Counted from the first letter of the stretch, positions 35,270-49,205 are shown. The stretch is 64,000 nt of DNA from Talpa occidentalis (GCF_014898055.3 NW_023603184.1:29800808-29864807), one strand, 5' to 3'. Numbers and translations are program-made. The notes: generated by a model from the sequence alone, not told the origin.

Positions 35270-35489
35270 ACAAAGAATAGAGACTTGGTAAACATGTATG
35301 GGAGGAAGAAAGAGGGAAGAAAAGAGATCAAACTTAACTGTTTCTGGATTTCCAACGCATAGTCTGCATTTTCTCCATGTTTTTGGAAGTAAAGCTTGTC
35401 TATAATTGACCCCATCACCCTGTTGACATTCCTCCATCAGGTTTTCAATACACACTGACCTGCCTCTTCTCAGAATGTCAGAGTAAAAA

Positions 35490-35605
35490 ATTTTAAATGA
35501 ATCTGATCTTCATCCTCGTATCCCTGTGAATCTAGCTCGGGGCTGGTCACAAAGTAGGAACTTGATTAATGTCTGTTTACTGAATTACTGGTGAACTGTA
35601 AGTAA
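35490..35605 (+). repeat. L2 3' tail, sense (probable)
   Basis: 'tagctcggggctggtcacaaagtaggaacttgattaatgtctgtttactgaatta' corresponds to the L2 end 'cctagcacagtgcctggcacatagtaggtgctcaataaatg'. Confidence 0.5.
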
Positions 35606-35609
35606 ATTA

Positions 35610-37430
35610 AATATTAACTAATAAGGCAGTGACATAGTATTATTTCCTAACACTGATGCCTAATTTTCTGCAGCTGTAGGCCCAGGCTCTATAAATGAGG
35701 CTGGTAGTTACAGAGTGTGGTTTTTCAGTCATTCTGATTTCTTTCCTGATATTTCACTGCACAGAGTGAATTGTCACCCATCCCATTTTGCCCAGGCACC
35801 TGAAAGCACAGGACTAAATTTAGGATGCAGGAGTAGTGACCGCTGCATGCAGGGGCAAATCCAGAATCTGTGGGGCTTAAAGTTTATTCAGTTTGGGAGG
35901 GGGTCCTTTTTAAGAAAAAGCACACAAAATTATGAATGCAAATTAAGTACAGGACCTTGGAAGCCTGTGCAAGGAAAGCCTTGAAGTGAAGCTTCCCTAG
36001 CCTCCTGCTGAGTCAGCCTCTAGCCCTATTCATTTCTCTGCGCCTTTAATTGCATTTTATTTTGTTTTTATGTTTAAATGTCCATTGTTAGCAGCAGTTT
36101 CGCATTATAGCCTCCCTGATTTCTAATTCTTCTTAAAAATAGAGTTTAAGGAATCGTTTCCATAACTCTTTGTGCCACCATGTTGATAACAAGGATGAGG
36201 ACCAGCGTCCCATCCTTGGTGAAGGTTGGTCTCTAAAATCACTGCATGATGTGAAAAGCACACATAGTCATAATTGTCCTTATAGTCCCTGAAATTGCCT
36301 GTTAAAACTGCAGAAAATGTGGTTTTATGTGTGTGACCTTGAGTTCTTATGCACACTCAAGCTTGAAACCCACTAAGCCAGATGGAAGGGAAAAAAGTGC
36401 AAAAGCAGATTTCAAGACTTAAAAAGCCTCTTTGCCTTAAGGACAGCTCTCAAATCTCTGGCTTGAAAGGAAGGTGGGTCCTCCTGTCAGGTATTTACCC
36501 CATCATATTTTAATACTGGGTCTTTACAAGCTTAACAAATGGTAACAGATTTGTTTCTTGTTTTGGAATTTTTAAAGGTGGAGCATATGAAAGTAAATAG
36601 ACCAGGACCTAGTATAATAGATGCCCCATACACATCTGTTGGGTTTAAACTCTAAGTCTCATTTGATCAGGTGGCCATACACAGGGCTGTGTGTAAAGAT
36701 GGGGTCTTCTAAGCTGGCGTTTCTGACTGTGACCCAGTACACACCATCGCCATCACTGGGGCCAGTGGACACTTGGCTGGGCATCCCAGGGTGGGTGTCC
36801 AGCAGGTAAAGGAGCAATTTCTTGTAGGCTCAACTGTTCTCAGGTCTCATGGAGGAACATTTCATTACAGCACCTAATGTAATGTATAAACAAAAGCTGT
36901 TTTGAAATGAAATTATTTATTTAGTGACTTGTTTGCTACATTTGCTCTCTTCTTTTTAAAACTGCAACATGGAGGAGAAAAGATGCTTCTGTTTTGTTTG
37001 TATTTTTAAAACTAACTCAAATGAGACATAAAGAGATTTTCAACAGGCAACTGGCAAACGAGCTGCCTTCATACTTAATCAAATATCTCATTGGTGTCAG
37101 TAATAACTTTTCCAGTGTAAAATTTCATGGCACCATTTACTACATTGAGGGTGGAATAAAAAGAGAGTGTCTTTGGCACGGATTTACTGAGACTCAGCTC
37201 TGTGGGATGCAGAAAAAAATAAATACTGCACAGCTTTGACCTGAAGGTTATAATTGTCTAAAATATTTGGTCCATTAGATCCTTTAAGGAGATACACAGG
37301 TGCTAGTTTCTGTATGCCTCTCAGGGAAATGGAATAAGCCATCCTTCCAATGGCTTAATAGTTATTCTGCTCTATACAAAAAAAAATTTCTATAGAATAG
37401 CACCACCTCCACCCTCCATGCAGACACCAA
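35610..37430. other. No gene recognised; mostly unique DNA
   Basis: Frames of 62-89 codons only, including 81 codons at 36994-37239, without recognisable features. A probable L2-type tail lies near 36600-36640. Confidence 0.4.
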
Positions 37431-37439
37431 GTGATCACC

Positions 37440-38400
37440 CCAGACCACTCCTTTCCTTCACCCCTTATCAGTCAACCACCCAATGATGGTAGCTCTAAAC
37501 CCTAAAATACTTCTTGAGTCCATCTCTTCCTCTCCCTCTTTCCTGGGCCAGGCCTCATCATGCTTTGCCTTGACTATTACAGTAACTTCTTCTCTTTTCC
37601 CTGTGCCCCATCTCCATTCCTGTCCCTTCTCAGTCTCCCCTTGCCTCCCCCAAACATGTTCCACACCCTTGCTGGAATGGGCTTCTAAACATAAATCACT
37701 CTCCTGCCTGAATCTCCCACTGTTCCCCATTAGTCCCAGCAGTGCCACTGTATCTGTTCCTCCTGCTTAAGTGCTTGCTCACATGCTTGCCAGTTTTGAG
37801 GTTCATTCACTCAGCTAGATTATGCATGATTCCCAGTCAGTCAGCTATCAGCTCCCCATTCTACTCAGCCAACCTCATCACTCTAGACTGTGCAAGTGGG
37901 GAACCCCTGGCTTAGAACATAAACCCCAAGCTCCTTGGTCTTTCCTACAAGGCTCTCCTTGGTCTGGCCGATCCACTTTTCCAGCCTCAATCGCTCCCAC
38001 CATCCACATGTGTCACCTGGGTCAACTTCACCATACTGCTTACACCCCCTACCCCATCTCAAGAAACCACTCCCTGTGCCTTTGCACAAGCTGCTCTCTT
38101 TTCTTGAATGCTCTCCCCCACAGCTCTTCCACTCAGATAGCAACTACTAATCCTTCCAACTCAAAAACCACCAACTCCAGGAAGCTTTCCATCCTGCATC
38201 TACACCCATAGTCTCATATATGTTCCTCCCCTAGGTATATTTATGCCTTCATACTTGTATTTTATTAACACTCTCGTGTTTATAGTTTGTGGTGTGCGCC
38301 AGAGTATGAGTTCCTTGAGACCAGGAACCTCAAATTATTAATTTTTAAGACCTCAATGTCATGCATGGCACTTTGCATCCTAGGAACATGGTAATATTTG
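37440..38400 (+). repeat. L2 LINE, sense, ~950 bp of the 3' end
   Basis: 'tgccttgactattacagtaacttcttctc', 'aaatcactctcctgcctgaatctcccactgttccccatt', 'aagctccttggtctttcctacaaggctctccttggtctggcc', 'ccctgtgcctttgcacaagctgctctcttttcttgaatgctctcccc', then 'gtatgagttccttgagaccagg'. This is the L2 3' order. The 95-129-codon frames here derive from the repeat. Confidence 0.85.
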
Positions 38401-38659
38401 GGGAAGAATGGAAAGAAGAAAAAAAGGTGGAAAATTAGAGCTAGGAGCATATCCTTCCCATCAAAATCATAGAAAAGAAGATAATATTTTAGCAGCTACT
38501 TAACTACTATAAAGTTGTATTGTTGACTTGGTGCGTCTTAAGGGTCGTGTTGTAAAAGATCTTTTGGCTGATTTTCTTTATTCTTACTTTTGGTGATTTG
38601 TTTTAAAATTATATAAAGTGTCCCAAGATTCCAAAAGAGGATCCTTTACAGGATGTTGG

Positions 38660-38890
38660 CTGAGAACTTGGACTCCGAAATGAAGCAGACTTATGTTTGA
38701 ATCCTCTTTGACTACTTTCTAGCTGTGTGGCTTTGGCTAGTTACTTACCCTTTCTGGGTCTCAGTTTCCTTGTCTGTGAAAAGAAGATAATAAAACTACC
38801 AACTCCATAACATTAGTTTGAACTTTAAATGTAAAAATACATAAAAGTGAGTAAATACACATGTGTTCAATAACAATTATTATTATAAAG
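38660..38890 (+). repeat. MIR SINE, sense
   Basis: 'gacttatgtttgaatcctc', 'gctgtgtggctttggctagttacttaccctttctgggtctcagtttccttgtctgtgaaa', '..ataataaaactaccaactcc' are in MIR order. Confidence 0.9.
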
Positions 38891-38899
38891 ACAAACATC

Positions 38900-41800
38900 T
38901 AATCTATCCAATCTAAACTTATGACTTCATTAGCAGGTGACTATAATGTAATGAATTCTAATAGAAGAGAAACAAAAAATTCACTGAGAAATTAGAAAGA
39001 TAATAAGATGATGGAGAAACCATCTTTTTCTAATATGCTTAGCTCATTTTCTTATAATTAAGCTACAAAATTGTTCCTTCACCTACCAAATGGATAAATT
39101 CTTCATTGTATTGACTTGTTTCAAAAGATATCCTAGTTTAAATGGAGTGAATTTCCCTTTAATCTGATTTCCTAGCAAGATTAGATTTTACTATGATTAA
39201 TATCCTAATTGAGAACTCAAATTGAACGCTGCAGAACCCAAGCTTAAGTCAGAGCCATCGTCCCTTTATGGATGTCACTTGCTAAGGAGACATCCATCCA
39301 TGTGCCCACGGGATCTCATAATGTCAACAGCAGGAATAATCGTCACTGACACTGACTGAACACTTGCTGTGTGTCAAACAGCCAGAGCCGGTCACCCCGC
39401 CTCAGTGAAGTCTCACCCTGCACCAGACACTGACTTTCCATTCACGAGGGCGCCTCCCTTGTGCACCCTGAAGCACAGTTTTCTAGCAGCTACTCTCCTA
39501 GGCATGAATCTTAGCAAAGGGGAGGAGGGGATGCTCTCCCAGGCTCCATCATCAGGTCAGGGTGAGACTAGGAAAGCTGTTCACCATCCATCCCTCCTGC
39601 AGAAAGCCCTTCTCTTCCTTCCTCCAGCCAGTCTTTAATATTTTCTTCATAGCGCTCATCGCTTTCTGAATCTTGTACGTTTGCATACTTTTTGGTGTCA
39701 CGCAACTTCCACAAGGACCTTTCTGGCTTGTTCGTTGTGCGCGCACAGCCCATGCCAGGACAGTGTGTGGTCCAAAGCAGCGCTCAATGAATATGTGGTG
39801 AATGAAAATCGGGAAGGAAGTGGCAGGGGGATGGCATCCTCTAATGCTAGGTAAGAGGGGTGCTCTTACCTACCCCTCTTCCCCCACAGCAGCCTGTGCT
39901 TGCTTGCTCAGACAAGATCCTGCTCCACCAAAGCCTGTCTCCAGGGCTCCTGTTTTCCAAGTTCATTCCGTTCCCCACAACACATCTCCCCTCAGATAAC
40001 CTATTCCTTCCTTTTGAGCCAACTTCACTGATTAGCCTTCAGTTTCTTTCACTTTCAATCACACCAGATCCAGTCTTTGTGCTTAACCCTTAGGGAAATG
40101 TCCCGTCTTTTACTATGATTTCTCCAGGTAGCTAATAGCATCGATTATTTGACTCATTCAACTCCCAGAGCATAATCTTTTCTCTAATATAAGTTTCAAG
40201 GCCATTCACCGTGGGGTCCTATATATCACTGATTACATCGGGCAGAGTCAAGCGGAGGTGTTGGCACTGCTTTTTACAGATTCATCTGGAGGCTGTGGTG
40301 CTGTTAATCTCTTCTGTGTTCTTACTAATAGTGTCTGTCTCCAATCAACCTCGATCTACCCTTCACCATGCCAAAAAAGACAAATGCCATACTCCAGGAA
40401 ACAAGCTAAAGACAGCCCTCCGGGCTCAGAAAATCTCCTTATCCACCCTGCCAGGGCCCAAGAACTCCTGATTTAGGAGGTTGAGTTCTCCTCTAATTCC
40501 TCCTTAGAATGTATTCCAAATCAAAAGCCAATAGTTACATTTCTCTGCAAAGGAGCAGACAAAAATGTTTTGTTTGACACAGCAGCAATAGAAACAAGAC
40601 CATGTTTCTCTTTTATGAAACCCCTGAGAGTAATTCATTGCCGTCCTGACATTTAATATCACCTAATCACCTCTCTAGCAAGATACTTTCTTTGGCTGGA
40701 TCTGCTCTACGCACAGACATAGCCGCTGGCACTTACTGGGCCTTCTTGTTAGGTGGGCTGCTCTAATACCCAAGGCAGGATTTGGTAAGAAGGAGCAGCA
40801 CCTGCTTTATTTAAAGACATCTTCATATTTTATCCTCTGAAAAAGAAATGTGCATGTAAATGTCCTTAAGAAATGATTATAGTACATCAAGATATACATT
40901 CCAAAGAACAGTGGATCAGACACCCAATCGCACACCGTCCCCCAGAACAGAAGTGGCAGATGGGGAGTTTGGCTTTGAGAGAAAAGTTTGTAAACTCCTA
41001 AGTGTCTGCCCGCTCCTGACCAGGTGATTTAAGAAGTGCCCGCTGGCTCCACACATGTCACAGAAGGTCTGGGAAGGTGACAGGCAGGTCCTACACTGTC
41101 CCGAGTCTGAATCAATACACACGAATATACCACCACAGCCAGAGATTTTTACACCCTGAGTGAGCAATGTCAATTGACACATTAGTGTTGGTTCCTTGGC
41201 ATCAGGGAGATATTAACATAGACGATTTTCCTCTCCACTTTTCAAAAATTGGAACAATCAGTCCAGCACTGGGAGCAGGAAAGTCCAAAATCATAATGGC
41301 TAGCAGCTCAGATACGAAGAAAAGAAATCAGAGATCCAGGATGTTTTGCTACTACTACCAGGGGTTTCTCTTCAGTATAATAGTCATCTTTCAAATTTCA
41401 CCTAACTTGACCTCTACCAACCTGATTGGGTCTTTTTCTATCTGAAATCCTTGTGTGGCTCTGATTGCCAACTGCTGTGGCTTCTAAATTGTTCCATGGC
41501 CCCTCAGATTAAGGTTTTCACAGGTCTGGAGGGAGTTAGGGGATAGCTCTGGGTCCTAATCCCCTGTGCCACTCAGAGGTGTTCTCATCTGTTATACAAG
41601 CTGGGCTTCCAAGTAGGATTTCCAAAAGAGAGTTTTGCGATTTAGAAACATCAGCAAAGAGCTGGCCTACAGAATGAATCTAGACAGACCCTCGTGGTCT
41701 TTATCACACCTGCCTCTCAGACAGCCCCTGGCACACCCTGTGGTCCAGATACACCTACCAACAAAGTCCCCCTCCCCTTTGATCCCACTATTGGAGTGTT

Positions 41801-42010
41801 CTCCTGCCCTCTTCTCTGCCAGGTAGACCTGTTCTCCTGTTCTAAAATTCAGTTCCAATTTTGCCTTTTGAGTGCTGCTCTTCAGTGCTTGCTGCAATTA
41901 GCCAGCTTTCCCTCAGCATTGATGCAAGTGTTTATGCACACAGAATGATTGTGTGTGTCTGAGGCTTGGACCAGTCTGCAAATTCATAGAAGAAAGAGTC
42001 CACATCTTAT
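38900..42010. other. No gene recognised; mostly unique DNA
   Basis: A MIR antisense scrap is likely at 39340-39400 ('ctgacactgactgaacacttgctgtgtgtcaaac') and an L2-like tail at 39775-39805. Frames reach 92 codons (41167-41445) without protein signature. The 38900-39200 part is AT-rich and repeat-free. Confidence 0.4.
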
Positions 42011-42014
42011 TTCC

Positions 42015-42085
42015 TCCCTCCTCCGTCTTCCTTCAGGGCCTGGCAGGCAGTGGGCGCTCAATAAATATTTGATGGATGGATGCAG
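42015..42085 (+). repeat. L2 3' tail, sense (probable)
   Basis: 'cagggcctggcaggcagtgggcgctcaataaatatttgatggatgga' is a classic L2 end. Confidence 0.6.
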
Positions 42086-42680
42086 AGCTATTTAATTCAC
42101 CACTAGATAGCAACTTGGCATTTCCCCAAACAGCTTTATTCAGACGGAATTCAAAGACACAGAGCCACAATCTCATCACCAACTCAGGCTTCAAGCCGCT
42201 CTCTCTTAACAAAGAACACAAGTTCTTTTAACAACTTCTGTTTGGATCTGAGTTTTATTTTTGTTTTAATAGCAATTACAGCAACGTTAAAGGAAACATT
42301 GTATGACGTTCATATACGGAAAGGAAATTAATAGTCTCTAAAATTGGCGTGATTTGGCCCTGCTGATCTGATTGTCATTTCTCCACTTAACATCCTCTTG
42401 CCCATAGAGCTGGGGGGTTTCTAAGGCACCCCAAAGATAAGGTCTTTATGGAGTGCTGACTGGGAAGGATGTGGCCCCACACCCTGTGCTCTTGTCAAAG
42501 AAGTCCCACAAACCCTAAGTGTTTAGGGTTTTGTGTTTTTCTTTTCTTATTTGAATGCCTTTGACTGAACCTGACTCCTCACTTCACCATGGTTCCCACC
42601 CCTTGCTAACTTTTCCTACTACCCAAGCTCATCTGCCTGGTTCCTAATATCGCTTGAGTTCGCAACTCAAAACTGACCCT

Positions 42681-42925
42681 TGGGGCCTCCCTACTAGCAT
42701 AGGGGTTAGGTCTCAGCATTATCACCCCTATGGCCTGAGTTCAATCCCAGCCAGGGAGCTAACCCTCATATGGCACAGCAGATCTCTCCTGTCACGCCCG
42801 CTGCTCCCCTAAGCAGTGTATTTCAGTAAATCCACCTGTTCTGCTCCCCACTCTGTCTCTGGTGAGTCCGCTCATCCCTCTCACCTCTGGCCTACACCCC
42901 AATTCTTCTACACCAAAAAACCCAC
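42681..42925 (+). repeat. T+ SINE, sense, old and degraded
   Basis: 'gggcctccctactagcatagg' head, B-box-like 'gttcaatcc', body with 'cccgctgctcccctaagcagtgtatttcag', and a decayed tail without a clear AATAAA. TSD aaaactgacc at 42669-42678 and 42926-42935 is still perfect. Confidence 0.88.
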
Positions 42926-42984
42926 AAAACTGACCACTAACAGCAGTTTGCATTTTTATGAATCTCTTTCCATGTCCAGAGCAC

Positions 42985-44620
42985 ATGCACGCTTGTTGTT
43001 ACCTGGCTATCTTCACATCCCACTGTATAAAACTGTTTTCTTCACTTAACACCATATTGTGAATGTTTTTTCCATTATGTAAGTCACACTTTTATGGTTA
43101 CCTTTTTAAAGGATGACTTTTGAAGTTGGTTGTCTCTAATTTATTCCAGTTATCCAGTATTATTAAATCAACTTTTTATTTTATGCTCTTAGAAATAATG
43201 ACTTTTTTCTAGACATAGATATGCTCTTATTGATTTTAACAAGTTCCTTGTCTTATCGATTGTACTATTTTGATACAAATCCTTTCTCAGTATGTTCTTT
43301 TTCCCTTTGTTTCTTATATCTTATATTTTATCTTTTGATCTCTTCATTTGTTATTCCTTCTATTCAAGACTGAAAGTTCTTCATAGTTCTTTATTCTTAG
43401 TTTCCAAGATCTAATGCAACCTTTGTTCTTTTTTATTTTGGTTGTTCTATGAATTTAAAAATGTATGTCTAACTCTTTCATTCATTTGAGCATATTTGTT
43501 ACGTACTTAGAAATAAATGATATTGAAGTTGATAGCATCACCATTTATTATTATTCATTGCTTTTTTCCATTGTTTATCATCTTTAATTTATCAAATTAT
43601 CATATATAAATAAGTTTATTTCAGTGTTTCTTACTCTCTTCTACTGTATATGTGTCCAATTTGGCACCCAAATTATTTGTAATACTTACTTTGCACATGC
43701 TTAGAATTTATAGTGCTCATCTTCCCCAATTAAAGGTCTATTCTTCAAAAATATACTTTCATGTTCTTGCCTAATAAATGTTTGCATAATTTTTGCTGAA
43801 TTGTTTGTTAAAAAGTATTGACTTTTATTTTAAATGCATCAAGTCTTTACACTTGACTTTTTTAATCATTGTGTGCATTCTAAGCATCTTAAATACATAT
43901 ATTAATGCACACATAGATGATTTCTAGCTGTTTTGCTTGTGTGCACTAATGCTACTAATTTTATATTTGAATACCAAATTTGCCTTCTTTCTAAAGTTGT
44001 TAATTCAGTGTACAACAAAGTCTTTGTAAATATTTTTTCTTTTCTTTTCCAGCAGTTGCTGTTTTTTTTTATTTCTTGTTCCATTTACCTAAGGCATTAT
44101 TAAATTATACTGACAGTGGCACTGTTCTTTAGGACTTTTTTTGAGCAACTTTGTTAGTGTTAGCCCATTATTGGTTCATGATTGGTTCATGAATTAAAAT
44201 TGGTATGTTAATTAAGTTAAGGTAGTAATTATTTTACTTGAAACAAATAAAAGGTTTTATCAATTCTTCTTTTGATACTTACTGAAATGTGTTGAATCAT
44301 CTAATGTTAATAGATTTTCTTTTACTGATTTTTTTCGGCATTGCTGCAGTAATTTTTATTAAGATCAATATTGTCAGAAAGAATAAATTAGATGGAATCC
44401 AATCTTGCCTGGTTTTTTGATATAATTAGCAAAGCTTGGAAATGATCTATTCCTCTGAAATTTCAAGGAATTCACTAGATCTTGGGTGCCCTTGTTTTTC
44501 AAAAAAAAATTTTAAGAATTTTTCTGTTACTGGCTTAATAGTACCCCACTTCACTGCTTTCTTTGGAGTATTTTATAGTTTTATGTAAGATGTCATCCAT
44601 TTATTAAGACTTCTAGTCAA
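42985..44620 (-). repeat. Old L1M LINE, antisense
   Basis: 'cttcacttaacaccatattgtgaatgttttttcc' and 'atggttacctttttaaagg' match the antisense L1 3' end. Further along, 'ggaattcactagatcttgggtgcccttg' matches antisense ORF2. It is very AT-rich and no ORF2 frame survives. Extent approximate, and it could include more than one fragment. Confidence 0.55.
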
Positions 44621-44734
44621 TTAGCATATAATTAGGTATAGTATTCCTATATAAGTAATTTAATCCCTTTTTATGTTTCATATTTGGAATCAGACCTGAA
44701 TACTCATCAACTTCCCCCCACTAATTTGGCTGTA

Positions 44735-44880
44735 AGATTCTGACTAAGTGATGCATTTTGGACATCATTTTTCCTGTAAATAGGGATCATGTTACTTACA
44801 TTTCAGAGTTGCTGTGAGGGTTGCAGATAATACTGGTGAAGTTCTTAGCACAGTGCCTATCCTCAATAAAAAGAAGATTT
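44735..44880 (+). repeat. MIR SINE, sense, 3' half
   Basis: 'cctgtaaatagggatcatgttacttacatttcagagttgctgtgagggttgcagataatac..gttcttagcacagtgcctatcc'. Confidence 0.75.
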
Positions 44881-44889
44881 TATAGTGTT

Positions 44890-45720
44890 CTTTTTTATAA
44901 TGCTATTTGTCTCCTTTTTCTCACTCTTGATTATACTTGTATGAGCTATCTATTTTTCATAGTTTTTCCTGTAATTTCAGAAGCAACAAATAATCAATGG
45001 GGAGCCACTGACAGTTTTTGAAGAAAGAACACCAGTAGCTGGGGGTCTGAGCTGGGTTTGTGGACAGGTCAACAAAAGATGGGCCTATGCTGACGAGGGA
45101 GCAGCTAGGCCCTTCTTGCCAAGGGCCTTAGAGGTATAGGCTCTACATTCATAGTCAGTGATCGCAGGCCCCAGAACTTGGGGGAGCCCCTTTCAAGGGC
45201 TCCTGGGAGTGGGAAATTGACCAACTGGCCCCCAGTTGTCCTGCTCCAGCATCCAACCCTTCAGGGCCTGGAAACAGACGCTGACAAACACCATGACCCA
45301 GACTAAACTCAGCCTTTGAATGGGACAACAGAATAGGCTTTGTTCATCCTTTTGAAATGGGGCCCAATTATGTTTGATTAATAAATGAAACTGTGTCCAA
45401 GTAGGAGAGACACTGTAGGGAAATGATCAGAAAGCACTTTGTGTAGGAAAAGGCTGATGAAGTTTTCAGAGGGAGTTCATCCGCCTGGAGCTGGTCTAAG
45501 ACACAGAAATTTTTAGCCTCTGAATTCTTCTCTTGTTTCCCTACCCCCTTTTCATTCTTAAATGTGTTTAGTTTAGCTCTTCTGCTTAAGATTTATTTTG
45601 GCTTCTTGGTATTGGATTTCTGTGTTTATGCTATCATTTAGGGGGAAATGCACTATTAAAAACATCCCCTAATCTGTTTACAGATGTTGATAGAAAAATA
45701 AAACAAAAGGCTGACAATAA
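44890..45720. other. No gene recognised; unassigned DNA
   Basis: GC-richer around 45010-45330, where a 7-bp stem with a 7-base loop is found (45183-45203, ggagccc/gggctcc). No coding signature. Confidence 0.4.
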
Positions 45721-45724
45721 TAAT

Positions 45725-45850
45725 TAATCAAAAGATATTTATTGAGCACTTTCTATGTACAAAACACTGTGGTATGTACTAATAGGAAGAACATGAAGTA
45801 GTCTCTACCCTCAAAAGTCCTTCGATCTGATTAAAGAAATGACAAAAAAA
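45725..45850 (-). repeat. L2 LINE 3' end, antisense
   Basis: 'aaaagatatttattgagcactttctatgtacaaaacactgtgg..gtctctaccctcaaaag' is the reverse complement of the L2 3' end. Confidence 0.65.
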
Positions 45851-45859
45851 ATTGGCTAG

Positions 45860-48800
45860 CTGTCATACAAGGAAAATTAAAATAAATGTTATAATCAGGT
45901 CATAAGCCACACCTGCTAGGAGCTCAGGTCCATTGAGTAGCTCTGCAAGGATTTGGTGAGCCAGTTGCACTGAGTGTATGTTGGAACATGAAAAGACTTT
46001 CTATGAGCGTGTGTCCCTTCCTATCCTTTGAAGTGAACCAGCCAACACACCCATGCACCATGCCCCAGATGTCAGCAAACACAATCAGCTGTCCCAGCCT
46101 CTCCACCAGCCCCAGGTGCAGACAGGAGCCTATGGACACAATGCAATTCCTCTCCTCCCCCTCCCTGCCTTGGCCCAGCCCCGAAGACCCGCTCCCAGAC
46201 ATCCTCCTCAGTTTGATCACCTCCAAAGTTCGGCTTCTTCTAGCTAGTCTTTTCTGCCTGGTTTTTGGCTCATTTCCCTTCCTGAGTTTAAACCTTTCTT
46301 CGATGCTATCTCAGGGGAGACATTCTCAGCTGTAGAGACAATTATCCCCCAAATCTTGCATTGAGGAAACTGCTGAAAAATTCCCTTCGTCACCCCTCCA
46401 GGAGTCACAAGCATGATCCAGGTTTCCCTCTACCTGGTGGTCCAAGGTAGGCTGATGCCAATGAATAAGAACATGGCCTTGCTTGGAGAGGTAGTTCCTT
46501 TCACTTCAGCTCAGACCAGAATGGAAAGCTGCGCTTCTGGCATGGGGCTCAGAGGCTTCTGTGTGTGCTAATTATTCTGAAGAAAAAAATAGAAGGAGAA
46601 AAAAGAACCAAGTGAATTTCTGGGGTGTCCGCTGCAACTGATATTTCTGGCCAGCCTAAGTAACATGATAGCTTGTCTCCCCCACAAACCAGGAGGTGAA
46701 AGGAGGCCAGGGAGATGGTGTGCCATGGAATCCTATCATCTCTGTCAACCACCTGGCTGGATTCCCTGGGGGCTGGTGTCAGATTCCAGGAGCATGCAGA
46801 AGGTCGCTGCAGGATAAATCAGTCATGGTGATTGAAGGCTTGTCCCACTCCCAACTGGCAAATTTACTAAAGATGTCAGACTGTGATTTCAAATCCTCTT
46901 GCCCTTGTAACAAATTTCTCCTGCGAGGAAGGATGTGGGGGAACATGTTTGTTAGAATGGCTTCCGCAGCAGAAAACTTAACCAAGAGTGGCTTAAACAA
47001 TAGGGACTTTTAATCTCTCACTGAAAGAGAATTTCGGAGATAGGTGGTTCCAGAGTGAGGACAGTGGCCAGCAAGGACTCAGACATCTCCATCTTTCTAC
47101 TCTGCCATTTCTAACTTGCCATCAGGACTCCCTTCACCACCACAAGGTCAGCACAGAGGTTCCACGTACTGGCATTCATGTGGTCATCTGGCTGATTTCT
47201 TCTCATAGTGTTGTGGGCCAGGTACTGGTGGGAGTCCTCTGACATGTGGTCTAAAGTTTCTGAGGTGGTGTCATTCCTATGTCTGGACCCCTAAGGCGTG
47301 GTGTCCTAACACTGGCCCTGGTAGCTGCCATGCCCACGCATGGCCTCTCCAGCATGGCAGTCTCAGGGAACATCTCTCACATGCTGGAAGCCTGAGGGCT
47401 TCCCCAGAGAAGGCTACAGAAGACAAAGTGGAAGCTGCCAGTTTCTTTAGGCCTGAGTCCACAAATTGGCCAGAGCAGTCACAAAGCTTCCTACCTTGAA
47501 GGGAGGGGACATGGAACCCCCCTCTAAATGGGAGGAGTGTCAGAATTGATGCACATTTTTGAGCCACACATAGATTATGAATGAAGCCACTGTAATAAAG
47601 AGACCCAAAAGTGGTGATTTCGATCAGAAGTGTATTTCCCTCACACCGTGGTCTGGTTCTGCTAGGCTCAGCACATGGCGCCCATATCCAGGTTCAGGGT
47701 GGATGCTCTGGTTGCTCCTCCTTCCCAAGGATGGGAAGGGGGATTAAAATGGAAGGCAAACTGTGTCCTTCAAAAGGTGCTCCAAAGCTACACACGTCCC
47801 TTCAGTTTGTATCACGTTGGCTAAGAATTAGTCTCATGGTCACACCTGACTGCAGGTTATTGCCAGATAGAAAAGGGGAGAATGGGTATCAGGAGACAAC
47901 CCCCTCTTGGTCTTTCTGGGCAACCCAAATGGGAAAGATAGTGGTGGGTGAGTAACAGAGTTGATAGCTGCGGGGCTCATGAATGAACCTTGTCAGTACA
48001 GAGGGCCTCCCTTCTGGGCTGGCTGGTGGATTACAGGGTGTTTGAACCTATCAGTGCTGGACCTTTAATCCAAACAGTAAGTAATATGCAGAGACCCCCT
48101 TTTGTGGAGAGCTTGCTCACTTGACTGTCTCATTGAACAGTTACAGCAATTATCATTTGGTTTCACTTGGCAGGATCCTTCTTAGAAATACCTCATGCAG
48201 TAGCAGTAGCTTACTCTGAACTTCACAAAGACCTCAAACAAATGAGTGGCTAAGGAGAAATCTCACTAGTTCATGAAATGGTTTATCACCTGTCAAAGTG
48301 AAGCAGATCTGTCAATAGCTAGTGGTAAAGCCGTAACATGAGGTAGGCCTGACAGCAGCCTCTGTGTGATCTAACCAGCCCACCTTCTCTCTCCACGGGA
48401 TGCTGGTGAAGTCCTTTCCAGAAGGCAGCTGAGGCCTGGGAGTTCGCTGGGACTTCTGCCTCCTTCCTCTTTTTGAAACACTCACTGATCCCCCTCAGCC
48501 GCCCACTCCAGAGCAGGGTGCATGTTCTCTTGCTTGTGTCTAAGCATTCTTGCTCTCAGCTGCTCGCAGTTCAGTCTTTGCAGCCGGCATCCACATTTGT
48601 TTCGGATGTCTAAAGGCTGCTGTTCCTATCTGCCTTATATATTGGGGTTCTGATTATACTTTAACAAAATGTGTTCTTTTCCTTTTAAAAAAGGGTTGAT
48701 AGTTACTGGCTTAGGTGATTCCATGGGTTCATTTTTCCTTGCGTATTTTCACTACTTTCAAGAAATAAATGGTCTTTCCACTGGCTCTGGAGAAATAATT

Positions 48801-49120
48801 TTAATCAAATATTTGGGGATGTGTTTGGAGTAAAATAAGAATGTTGTGACTCTAGACTTCACTAATTTGAGTTTCTTTAGCTTCTACATTAAAAAATAAA
48901 GAAGCAAAAATACTTCGTTACTGAAGAGGCAGAAGAGAATAACAGAAAAACGTGGATTTTCTACTCCAAAAAAACTGGGTTTAAATATCATCTTTGCCAC
49001 TTACTAAGTCTATGACATATATGTAGATTTGGAGATCTCTGTGTCTCCATTTTCTCATGTATAAAATAAGGCTGATAATAAGAAATCCTGAAGTAGAGTG
49101 AGACCATGAAGGTTATGTTA
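45860..49120. other. No gene recognised; mostly unassigned DNA
   Basis: Frames of up to 115 codons (45988-46335) and 114 codons (47611-47955) overlap opposite-strand frames and carry no protein feature. 46975-47280 has the look of an old dispersed repeat ('agtggcttaaacaatagg', 'ctctgccatttctaacttgcc'), but I could not assign it. Confidence 0.35.
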
Positions 49121-49124
49121 GCCT

Positions 49125-49205
49125 GTCTCTGTAAGGTATGAAATCCTGTGGCTAATGCTATTAACAACTATCATTTGTTGAATACTTTCTATGTGACAGG
49201 TACTG
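49125..49205 (-). repeat. MIR fragment, antisense (probable)
   Basis: 'caactatcatttgttgaatactttctatgtgacaggtactgtt' fits the antisense MIR 3' end. It could equally be an L2 end. Confidence 0.4.

Noticed and set aside
37458..38211. Overlapping frames of 86-129 codons on both strands
   Set aside because: All lie within the L2 LINE fragment, whose pyrimidine-rich sequence lacks stops by composition.
45183..45203. 7-bp stem ggagccc/gggctcc
   Set aside because: Too short to distinguish from chance in GC-rich sequence; no other supporting feature.
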